A stretch of 9,099 bases of DNA. Origin: CADCWF01 sp903864575 (GTDB lineage: Bacteria > Chloroflexota > Chloroflexia > Thermomicrobiales > UBA6265). Both the position numbers and the translations under genes were made by a program. Numbering within the stretch: the stretch's first letter is position 1; each line of letters starts with the position of its first letter. Below the pieces are notes generated by a model. The model did not search any database and was not told the origin of the DNA. It worked only from the letters and a program-made list of their open reading frames with translations. Below, piece by piece: positions 1-5,259 of this stretch. Where the stretch lies: the NCBI GenBank assembly GCA_040376155.1, contig JBEIRG010000166.1, positions 1 through 9,099 on the forward strand, read 5' to 3'.

Positions 1-47
1 GCGAGTCCGCGTTCCCGCAGAGCGTCGAGCGTTTGCTGAATGGACAC
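1..47 (-). CDS. pheS: N-terminus of probable phenylalanyl-tRNA synthetase alpha subunit (partial, runs off the left edge)
   Basis: Only about 15 codons are inside the window. Read on the minus strand from GTG at 47, the peptide is VSIQQTLDALRERGLA, an amphipathic helix-like start of the kind seen at the head of PheS (and also of TyrRS). GTG 47 is chosen because GGGAG lies at 58-62 with a 10-base gap. An in-frame GTG at 80 would add eleven residues but has no well-placed ribosome site, and the ATG at 90 is in another frame giving an unlikely basic peptide. The identity rests mainly on the T-box leader upstream, whose putative specifier codon is UUC (Phe). PheS charges tRNA-Phe together with PheT in the cytoplasm, and pheT would be expected next, outside the window. 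If the specifier was misread, tyrS is the main alternative. Confidence 0.5.
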   Translation of the reverse strand, partial: MSIQQTLDALRERGL

Positions 48-95
48 GGGTTGATCGCTCCCGTTGCTGTGAATGTCCACGTGCGGACATGATGA

Positions 96-335
96 GACCC
101 CCCGGCAGGGACGAGGGGTCGCCACGCGGTACCACCCTGCTTCGCCGCGCGACTGAGGCCGCGGCGCGCTCGTTGCCCGGTAACGGTGGGCATCCGGGAG
201 CGGCTACCAGGGCAATCTGCCCGTTCGCCGTCCGGCTCGGGAGGGAACTTCCCATGCGCGCGTTCCCCGTCGGCTCGCAGTCATGGCCGCCGGTCCCTGA
301 TGGCGCTGCGCTCGGTACTCTTCTCCGTCATCGCC
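96..335 (-). promoter_or_regulatory. T-box riboswitch leader, putative Phe (UUC) specifier
   Basis: On the minus strand the near-universal T-box sequence AGGGTGGTACCGCG is present exactly at 138-125. The base of Stem I shows the kink-turn arrangement CTGGC-GATGA-CGG (about 336-324) pairing with CCG-A-GCCGG (about 239-231). AGTA (loop E 5' side) is followed on the 3' side by GAA-G-TTC, which puts the specifier at 247-245: UUC, Phe. A small hairpin GGGCA-GAT-TGCCC sits between Stem I and the T-box. GCAGGG (140-135) can pair with CCCTGC (110-105) as the competing helix, and GACCCC (120-115) can pair with GGGGTC (101-96). Uncharged tRNA would bind the specifier and the TGG bulge and favour expression of the downstream synthetase gene. 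No T-run follows the competing helix, so control of translation, rather than of termination, is possible. Confidence 0.88.
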
Positions 336-357
336 AGAATTTCGCTTGTACGCGGCA

Positions 358-386
358 AGTATACCGTCCGGCAAGGTGCTCGCGGC
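358..386 (-). promoter_or_regulatory. Putative promoter for the T-box/pheS transcript
   Basis: The minus strand has a near-consensus -10 box TATACT at 363-358, about 25 bases upstream of the first Stem I bases, which is where a leader promoter should be. The -35 region around 386-380 (TGCCGC) is a poor match, so the site is supported mainly by the -10 box and its position. Confidence 0.4.
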
Positions 387-421
387 ACAGTTCTGGCAAT
401 GGTGCGAGGCGGGTTGCCGGC

Positions 422-452
422 CACTCGGCATTGCGGCCGGATCCGCCGAGTG
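422..452. repeat. Inverted repeat upstream of the radical SAM gene
   Basis: CACTCGGC at 422-429 is a perfect reverse complement of GCCGAGTG at 445-452. The 15-base spacer contains a further partial dyad (GCGG...CCGC). It lies 21 bases before the radical SAM start codon, between the divergent pheS leader and this operon. It could be an operator or an mRNA hairpin; no regulator is visible to choose between them. Confidence 0.45.
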
Positions 453-473
453 TCTGGAGCGAGGGGACGGAAC

Positions 474-1805
474 ATGCAGATCGCGATGATTGCAATGAGC
501 GGAGTCCGCGCGCATGACCCCGAACTTACCCGGCTTGGACTGACGCTTCCGGGATTTCTCGACCGCGGCAAGGCTGTCGCCGCGCTTCCGAGCCTCGGAC
601 TGTTGACGCTCGCCGGGATGACGCCTGACCGCCACGAGGTCACCTACCACGAAATCGCGGACATTTCGCAGGCAGCCGATCTGCCCGCATGCGATGTGGC
701 GGTGGTCTCGACATTCACGGCCCAGGCCAGGGATGCCTATCAGCTTGCTTCGCGTTACCGCGCGATTGGTGTCCCCACCGTGATCGGTGGCCTCCATGCG
801 ACGGCGGCGCCGCAAGACGCAGCGCGATGGTTCGATGCCGTTGTTGCCGGGGAGGGTGAGCCGGTATGGGCAAAGGTTCTCGCTGATGCCGAGTCGCTCG
901 CGCTGGGCGGCATCTACCGGCCAGATCGCGAGTTCGACCTGGCCAACGCGCCGATGCCGCGCTTCGACCTGTTGGATTCCGATCGCTACAACCGATTCAC
1001 GGTGCAGACGACGCGGGGATGCCCGTGGCGATGCGAGTTTTGCGCGAGTTCGATCCTGCTCACGAACCGGTACAAGAAAAAGCCGGTCGAGCGGGTCATC
1101 GCGGAGATCCGGGAAATCAAGCGCCTTTGGCCGCACCCGTTCATCGAGTTTGCCGACGACAACTCGTTCGTCGACCGCGAGCACTCGAAGACCCTCCTGC
1201 GGGCTATTGCAGGGGAGGGTGTCCGCTGGTTCACCGAGACGGACATCTCCATCGCAGATGATGAGGAACTGCTGGACATCATGCGCGATTCCGGATGCGC
1301 TCAGGTGCTGATCGGCCTTGAGAGCCCGAGCGCCGCCGCCCTCGACGGTGTGGAAGGCCGGCGAAACTGGAAACTGCGCCGTCTCGATGACTACAGGAAC
1401 GCCATCGAGCGGATCCAGTCGCGAGGCATTGCGGTCAACGGTTGCTTCGTTCTCGGGTTGGACGGCGCGACCGTGCACGAGTTCGCCGCGGTGCGTGATT
1501 TCGTCGAGGAGAGCGGGTTGTACGAGGTGCAAATCACCGTCATGACTGCAATGCCCGGCACGCCCCTGTATCGACGCCTCGACGCCGAAGACCGGTTGCT
1601 GCGACGTGATGCATGGGAGACCTGCACGGTCTTCGACGTGAACATCCGCCCCAGCGGCATGTCGGTCGATGACTTGCGCGAGGGGTTCCGGGGACTGGTG
1701 ATCGATCTCTACTCGGATGAGGCCAAGAAGCGCCGGGCGTCGGCGTTCAGGGCGCAGCGGAGGCGGGCAAAGCCTTCACGCACGGCGACCGTAACGGGAG
1801 GTTGA
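474..1805 (+). CDS. B12-binding-domain radical SAM protein (443 aa)
   Basis: The protein has the two-domain plan of cobalamin-binding radical SAM enzymes. An N-terminal Rossmann-like B12-binding region (about residues 35-160, with VIGGLHAT at 103-110 and a GEGEPVW motif) is followed by a radical SAM barrel (about 170-390). The 4Fe-4S motif is C183-PWR-C187-EF-C190. DDNSFVD from residue 228 and the following TETDIS and GLESPS strands match the BchE/HpnP/HpnJ-like group. The tail is short and very basic (KKRRASAFRAQRRRAK), so it is smaller than HpnP-type proteins of about 500 residues. Such enzymes methylate or rearrange lipids, tetrapyrroles or natural products; the substrate here is unknown. 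ATG 474 is chosen because GAGGGGA lies 6 bases upstream and homology-like sequence begins there; the frame is open further 5', but that stretch is the pheS T-box region. It appears to be the first gene of an operon with two membrane proteins. Confidence 0.9.
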   Translation: MQIAMIAMSGVRAHDPELTRLGLTLPGFLDRGKAVAALPSLGLLTLAGMTPDRHEVTYHEIADISQAADLPACDVAVVSTFTAQARDAYQLASRYRAIGVPTVIGGLHATAAPQDAARWFDAVVAGEGEPVWAKVLADAESLALGGIYRPDREFDLANAPMPRFDLLDSDRYNRFTVQTTRGCPWRCEFCASSILLTNRYKKKPVERVIAEIREIKRLWPHPFIEFADDNSFVDREHSKTLLRAIAGEGVRWFTETDISIADDEELLDIMRDSGCAQVLIGLESPSAAALDGVEGRRNWKLRRLDDYRNAIERIQSRGIAVNGCFVLGLDGATVHEFAAVRDFVEESGLYEVQITVMTAMPGTPLYRRLDAEDRLLRRDAWETCTVFDVNIRPSGMSVDDLREGFRGLVIDLYSDEAKKRRASAFRAQRRRAKPSRTATVTGG

Positions 1806-1809
1806 ACCG

Positions 1810-2235
1810 ATGAAGGAACGAACCGCCATGTTGGATGCGCGAGTTCTGGACGGAACATCGCGGACCATCATGTTGCTGGGAGGAATCTACGACGGACTGC
1901 TGGGGTTGGTGTTCCTGGTCGCGGCTGGTCCGATCCTCCAGGCACTCACGGTTTCGGCGCCGGATAACCCGATCTATCTGCAACTCGCCGCCGGATTGAT
2001 CGCGCTGATGGGGCTCTACCAGGTGATGGCGTGGCGAGACGGGGTGGTTTCTGCCGCTGGTCTTCTGATGTTGATCGCATTCAAGGCGTTCTACGTGCTG
2101 CTTGCGGTCCTCTCGCTCTCGCGTGGGACCTTGCCGCACATGCTGTTCGGCGTATTCGCGGTGGCCGACCTGCTGTTTTTGCTCGCCTTTCTCTCGATGA
2201 TGAGAACCGGTGGGAGGATGGCGGACCGTTCATGA
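1810..2235 (+). CDS. Small four-span membrane protein of unknown function (141 aa)
   Basis: The ATG follows the radical SAM stop by four bases, and its ribosome site GGGAGG (1796-1801) lies inside the end of that gene, so the two are probably co-transcribed. Four hydrophobic segments are visible at about residues 20-44, 55-74, 80-102 and 110-131, with short loops and a polar, charged start (MKERTAMLDAR). Charged or polar residues occur inside the membrane parts (D28 in TM1, K92 in TM3, D120 in TM4). No enzyme motif is recognised and no family name is offered; it has the general look of small DUF-type bacterial membrane proteins. An in-frame ATG at 1828 is a possible alternative start. Its position suggests a membrane partner, or a role in handling the product, of the radical SAM enzyme, but that is inference only. 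Confidence 0.8.
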   Translation: MKERTAMLDARVLDGTSRTIMLLGGIYDGLLGLVFLVAAGPILQALTVSAPDNPIYLQLAAGLIALMGLYQVMAWRDGVVSAAGLLMLIAFKAFYVLLAVLSLSRGTLPHMLFGVFAVADLLFLLAFLSMMRTGGRMADRS

Positions 2236-2723
2236 CGACGGCGATGTCGCGCGGCGGAGTTCAGCGGATCGAGCTATCCCCTGATGCCGCGTTTGCTCGC
2301 CGGGTCGTGCGGCTGGCCACGGTGAGCGCGATCATGCTGGGCGTCATCTGGTGGCTGTCCCGGGAGCGCGGCGCGAGCCCGATGGCGTCGGCGTGGCTGC
2401 TTGCAGGGTGGATCGCCATGCCATTGCTGCTTGCGGTGAGCTTGTGGCAGCCTGTGCTTCGCCTGCTGCTGATTGTCCCATCGACCCTGGTGACCGCCGG
2501 AGTGCTGCTGGCCGCGATGACCGCAGAACCGAGGTCCCATGCGGGTTGGCTGGCGTTGCTTGCAGGGCTTCTGCTCGGCGATGTTCTCGGCGTGTGGCTG
2601 TGGCTTGGAGTTGCGCCGTCTCGCGGGGAGTGGGCTGATCCGTTCTCCCCAAGCCGGTGGGCTGCGATCGGAGTCCACGTCGCGTTGGTGCTGGTGGGCG
2701 TTGCGATTGTGTTCGCCGCCTGA
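2232..2723 (+). CDS. Small multi-span membrane protein of unknown function (163 aa)
   Basis: ATG 2232 overlaps the TGA of the preceding gene (ATGA), which suggests translational coupling. GGGAGG at 2212-2217 lies 14 bases before it, rather far for a normal ribosome site. The frame is open upstream to 2031, but that part runs inside the previous membrane gene and is a shadow. The protein begins with a polar stretch of about 25 residues (two Arg pairs near the first membrane entry). Hydrophobic segments follow at about 27-43, 51-70, 74-97, 103-127 and 143-162, giving five likely spans. A loop at about 128-142 contains SRGEWADPFSPSRW, the only clearly polar part in the C-terminal half. I do not recognise the family. 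It closes the three-gene operon, and enolase follows with its own promoter. Confidence 0.72.
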   Translation: MTTAMSRGGVQRIELSPDAAFARRVVRLATVSAIMLGVIWWLSRERGASPMASAWLLAGWIAMPLLLAVSLWQPVLRLLLIVPSTLVTAGVLLAAMTAEPRSHAGWLALLAGLLLGDVLGVWLWLGVAPSRGEWADPFSPSRWAAIGVHVALVLVGVAIVFAA

Positions 2724-2730
2724 ACGATGG

Positions 2731-2761
2731 TTCCTCCGGCGGCGTTCGGGCTGCCTATACT
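2731..2761 (+). promoter_or_regulatory. Putative enolase promoter
   Basis: TATACT at 2756-2761 is a near-consensus -10 box 38 bases before the enolase ATG. The best -35 candidate, TTCCTC at 2731-2736, is weak and at 19-base spacing. The box is almost the same as the one before the pheS leader (both TATACTT). Confidence 0.4.
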
Positions 2762-2799
2762 TCCATTCCGGGATACACACACGCAGGGAAGGGAGCGGG

Positions 2800-4083
2800 A
2801 TGGACACCATCATCGAGGCGGTTCACGCGCGGGAAATTCTCGATTCGCGCGGCAATCCGACGGTCGAGGTCGAGGTCGGACTTGTTGGCGGCGCGGTCGG
2901 CAGCGCAGCCGTACCGAGCGGAGCAAGCACAGGCGCTCACGAGGCGATCGAACTCCGGGACGGGGACAAGAAGCGCTACGGCGGCAAGGGTGTACGTACT
3001 GCAGTGCAGAACGCCAACGAGGCGCTGGCCGAGGCAGTTGTCGGGATGGACGCGCTCGATCAGGCGGCCATCGACCGCCTCATGCGCGAGGTCGATGGCA
3101 CCCCAAACAAGGGCAAGATGGGCGCGAACGCGATCCTGGGCGTGTCGCTCGCCGTCGCGCGCGCGGCGGCGGAGGCGGTCGGGTTGCCGCTGTACCGCTA
3201 CCTCGGCGGGGCAAACGCGCGGACGCTTCCGGTTCCGATGATGAACATCCTCAATGGCGGCAAGCACGCTCACGGCTCCAGCGTCGACATGCAGGAGTTC
3301 ATGGTGATGCCGGTGGGCGCGTCCTCGTTCACCGAGGGCCTGCGCTGGGGAACCGAGATCTTCCATGCCCTGAAGGGCGTGTTGCATGGGAAGGGTCTCG
3401 CGACCAGCGTCGGCGATGAAGGCGGCTACGCACCGAGTCTCGGCAGCAACGAGGAGGCTCTGGCGGTCATCGAGAAGGCGATCGAAAAGGCGGGATACAA
3501 ACTTGGCGAGGACGTCGTCTTCGCGCTCGATCCGGCCTCGACCGAGTTCTACGAGGATGGCAACTACGTCCTCGCCGGCGAGGGCCGAACGCTCAGCGCC
3601 GATGAGATGGTCGATTTCTGGGCCGAGTGGTGCCGGAAATACCCCGTCGCCAGCATCGAGGACGGGCTTGCGGAAGACGACTGGTCACACTGGGCTGCTC
3701 TGACCGCCAAGGTTGGCAAGGGCGTGCAGCTGGTGGGCGACGACCTTTTTGTCACCAACACCGAGCGCCTGGCCCGTGGCATCCGCGAGAGCGCGGCGAA
3801 CGCGATCCTCGTCAAGCTCAACCAGATCGGCACGCTGACCGAAACGTTCGAGGCCATCGAACTCGCGCAACGGGCAGGCTTCAACGCCGTCATCTCCCAC
3901 CGCAGCGGCGAGACGGCCGACACCTTCATCGCCGACCTCGCCGTGGCCACCAACGCGGGTCAGATCAAGACTGGCGCGCCGTCGCGTGTGGACCGGGTCG
4001 CCAAGTACAACCAGCTTCTCCGCATCGAGGAGTACCTCGGTGATGATGCGGTCTACCCGGGCCGGTCGATCTTCGACCGGTAG
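2800..4083 (+). CDS. eno: Enolase (phosphopyruvate hydratase, 427 aa)
   Basis: Enolase converts 2-phosphoglycerate to phosphoenolpyruvate in glycolysis and the reverse in gluconeogenesis; it is cytosolic and Mg-dependent. The full-length protein has all family landmarks. The N-terminal domain opens with AREILDSRGNPTVEVEV and carries the mobile loop SGASTG at 40-45. The metal ligands are D244 (FALDPAST), E287 (SIEDGL) and D314 (VGDDLF). The catalytic pair is E207 (GDEGGYAP) and K339 (LVKLNQIGT), and SHRSGET is at 366-372. The length of 427 fits the usual 420-435. ATG 2800 is chosen because it begins the conserved sequence and AGGGAAGGGAG precedes it at 2785-2795; the in-frame extension to 2539 is read through the upstream membrane gene and is not real. 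It is probably transcribed on its own from the TATACT promoter and ends before two strong hairpins. Confidence 0.98.
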   Translation: MDTIIEAVHAREILDSRGNPTVEVEVGLVGGAVGSAAVPSGASTGAHEAIELRDGDKKRYGGKGVRTAVQNANEALAEAVVGMDALDQAAIDRLMREVDGTPNKGKMGANAILGVSLAVARAAAEAVGLPLYRYLGGANARTLPVPMMNILNGGKHAHGSSVDMQEFMVMPVGASSFTEGLRWGTEIFHALKGVLHGKGLATSVGDEGGYAPSLGSNEEALAVIEKAIEKAGYKLGEDVVFALDPASTEFYEDGNYVLAGEGRTLSADEMVDFWAEWCRKYPVASIEDGLAEDDWSHWAALTAKVGKGVQLVGDDLFVTNTERLARGIRESAANAILVKLNQIGTLTETFEAIELAQRAGFNAVISHRSGETADTFIADLAVATNAGQIKTGAPSRVDRVAKYNQLLRIEEYLGDDAVYPGRSIFDR

Positions 4084-4099
4084 ACCATCGGGCCGGAGG

Positions 4100-4123
4100 C
4101 GGAGGGGAAGCGTTCCTCCTCCG
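4100..4123. terminator. Hairpin 17 bases after the enolase stop
   Basis: CGGAGG plus GGAA (4100-4109) pairs with TTCC (4113-4116) and CCTCCG (4118-4123), with T4117 bulged and a GCG loop, giving ten pairs. There is no T-run on either side, so it may be part of a structured 3' end rather than a classic intrinsic terminator. Confidence 0.45.
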
Positions 4124-4145
4124 GGCTGGCTGGGAGCACGGGCGG

Positions 4146-4169
4146 GGGCTGGGGCAAACGCCCCGGCCC
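4146..4169. terminator. GC-rich hairpin between convergent genes, possible two-way terminator
   Basis: GGGCTGGGGC (4146-4155) and GCCCCGGCCC (4160-4169) form ten pairs, one of them G-T, around the loop AAAC. It sits between enolase (plus) and the pentapeptide-repeat segment (minus, ends 4196), where both transcripts need to stop. The strong stem supports a terminator role; the missing T-run weakens it. Confidence 0.5.
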
Positions 4170-4195
4170 TTCCGCGCTGTCCCGGTGCACTGGAA

Positions 4196-4528
4196 TCAGC
4201 AGTTGGTGTTCTTGACCGTTCCGTCCGGCATGATGGTGTTGCAGTACTGGGCATACGTGAGGATCGCGCCAGTCAGGTTCGCGCCAGACAGGTTCGCGCC
4301 GTAGAGGTAGGCCCCGGTGAGGTTCGCGTTGCTGAGGTTGGCGTTCCTGACGTTCGCATAGCCCAGTATCGCGTACGAGAGGTTCGCGCCGGAAAAGTTC
4401 GTGCTGACGAGCGTGGTGAATGGGAACTGGGCGTCCGTGAAGTTCGCCTTGCCGAGGTCCGTGTTCGACAAATCGCTGGAGCCGTAGTAGCAGCCGGTGT
4501 AGGAACCGGACGCCTGTACGGGGCTGCA
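4196..4528 (-). pseudogene. Pentapeptide-repeat segment in frame with, but cut off by a TGA from, the upstream secreted protein
   Basis: Reading from the codon after the TGA at 4531-4529, 110 residues follow. A short Cys-containing lead (CSPVQASGSYTGCYYGSS) comes first. About fifteen consecutive pentapeptides with central Leu/Phe follow (for example NTDLG, KANFT, GANLS, NANLT, GAILT), enough for nearly four coils of a right-handed beta-helix. The end, CNTIMPDGTVKNTNC, resembles the Cys-bracketed close of secreted bacterial pentapeptide proteins. The only possible start inside the segment is TTG at 4471, which has no Shine-Dalgarno sequence and would drop both leading Cys. The ATG overlapping the TGA (4530) is in another frame and gives an unrelated peptide. 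It is therefore either the tail of a 260-residue secreted protein interrupted by a nonsense codon, or a separate gene with a weak TTG start (91 aa). The annotation as a broken gene is an inference. Confidence 0.6.
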
Positions 4529-4978
4529 TCAGGAGCGAATGCTCGGGACGACCGGGAGCTTACCGGTCCGCGAGACCCACGCGCGGTCGTACAGGCCGCC
4601 GTTGAAATCGACCTTCTGGGTGGCGACGAGGCCGAGCCCTTCGGCTTTCCGGACAATCGCCTGTTCCCCGCGGTTCAGTGAGATCACGTAGTCACGGGTC
4701 GGGCGTCCGGAGGCGGCGGTCACCGGGCGCGAGAACACGGGAAGACCCACGTTGCCCCTGGAAGCGACCAATGCCAGGTTGAGCGCGCTGGACTTGCCGC
4801 GCTTCAACCAGCGAGGATCCCAGCGGACGTTTGCGCCGTACAGGTCCTGCGAATCGAGTCCGACCTTCCCGATGACGATGCCGCGGCTGTTCATGCGGAC
4901 CGCATCCTGCGCGCCGATGCCGGCCACGGGCAGCAAAACCCCCAGCACGACGACCAGTGCGATCACCTTTCGAAGCAT
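4529..4978 (-). CDS. Small secreted protein of unknown family (149 aa)
   Basis: MLRKVIALVVVLGVLLPVAG is a clear Sec signal peptide (basic start, hydrophobic core) with a probable cut after A23 (GIGA-QD). The mature part, about 126 residues, has alternating short strands with several Arg/Lys and no Cys. Recognisable stretches are DLYGANVRWDPRWLKRGKSS at about 44-63, LNLALVASRGNVGLPVFSR, and DYVISLNRGEQAIVRKAEGLG. I do not recognise a family or any catalytic motif. ATG 4978 is chosen because the signal peptide begins there; GGAG lies 11 bases upstream, and GTG at 4984 (GGAG 5 bases upstream) would add only V-S. The open frame extends to 5176, but that stretch has no protein-like character. The stop TGA is directly followed, in the same frame, by the pentapeptide-repeat segment, so the present protein may be the first half of a longer secreted one. 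It probably acts outside the membrane. Confidence 0.7.
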   Translation of the reverse strand: MLRKVIALVVVLGVLLPVAGIGAQDAVRMNSRGIVIGKVGLDSQDLYGANVRWDPRWLKRGKSSALNLALVASRGNVGLPVFSRPVTAASGRPTRDYVISLNRGEQAIVRKAEGLGLVATQKVDFNGGLYDRAWVSRTGKLPVVPSIRS

Positions 4979-5259
4979 GGACACTTCATCTCCGCGCGCC
5001 TTGCGGCGCTCTCCTGCGAGAACTGGATCGCTGCGATCATCCTGGCCGAACCGGACGGGGTCGCCGCAGCAGTCGTTTTGCATGCCGCCCAGCCGAAGCC
5101 TCCGGCACGCCTTCTGGCGAGCTGACGCGCCGAGGCCAGCCGCCGGATGCGCATTGCTCGCCGCTGCATCCCCCACCCGGGGGCCGGATCATTCCCGGCG
5201 GCGAACCATCCCGCCAGCCCTGCGCCAACGGAGCGATCCGTGCAGCGACCGGGAACGGG
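4979..5259. other. Intergenic stretch between pepF and the secreted-protein gene
   Basis: These 281 bases lie after the pepF stop and before the start of the secreted protein (both minus strand). I see a short dyad, GGCGG...CCGCC, near 5195-5215, that might help end the pepF transcript. I see no convincing -10/-35 pair, tRNA or repeat. The open frames that cross it look like random high-GC translation. Confidence 0.5.

Noticed and set aside
186..473. A 96-codon N-terminal extension of the radical SAM protein, in frame up to 186
   Set aside because: The stretch overlaps the minus-strand T-box leader and reads as Arg/Ser-rich random sequence; a good ribosome site and family-like sequence begin at 474.
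204..1532. A 442-residue minus-strand open frame opposite the radical SAM gene
   Set aside because: It runs through both the T-box region and the conserved radical SAM gene, has low-complexity Arg/His-rich composition, and lacks any domain signal.
4053..4529. A 158-residue minus-strand frame starting with an ATG that overlaps the TGA of the secreted protein (TGATG)
   Set aside because: The overlap looks like translational coupling, but the product is an Arg/His/Pro-rich out-of-frame reading of the pentapeptide repeats and continues through the terminator hairpins and into the end of enolase.
4529..4531. TGA as a selenocysteine codon joining the secreted domain and the pentapeptide repeats
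   Set aside because: No redox motif surrounds the codon and I could not find a convincing SECIS-type hairpin directly after it; nonsense mutation, readthrough or separate genes are simpler.
4979..5176. A 66-residue N-terminal extension of the secreted protein, from ATG 5176
   Set aside because: It would bury the clear signal peptide inside the protein, and the added sequence is Arg/Gly/Ala-rich without character.
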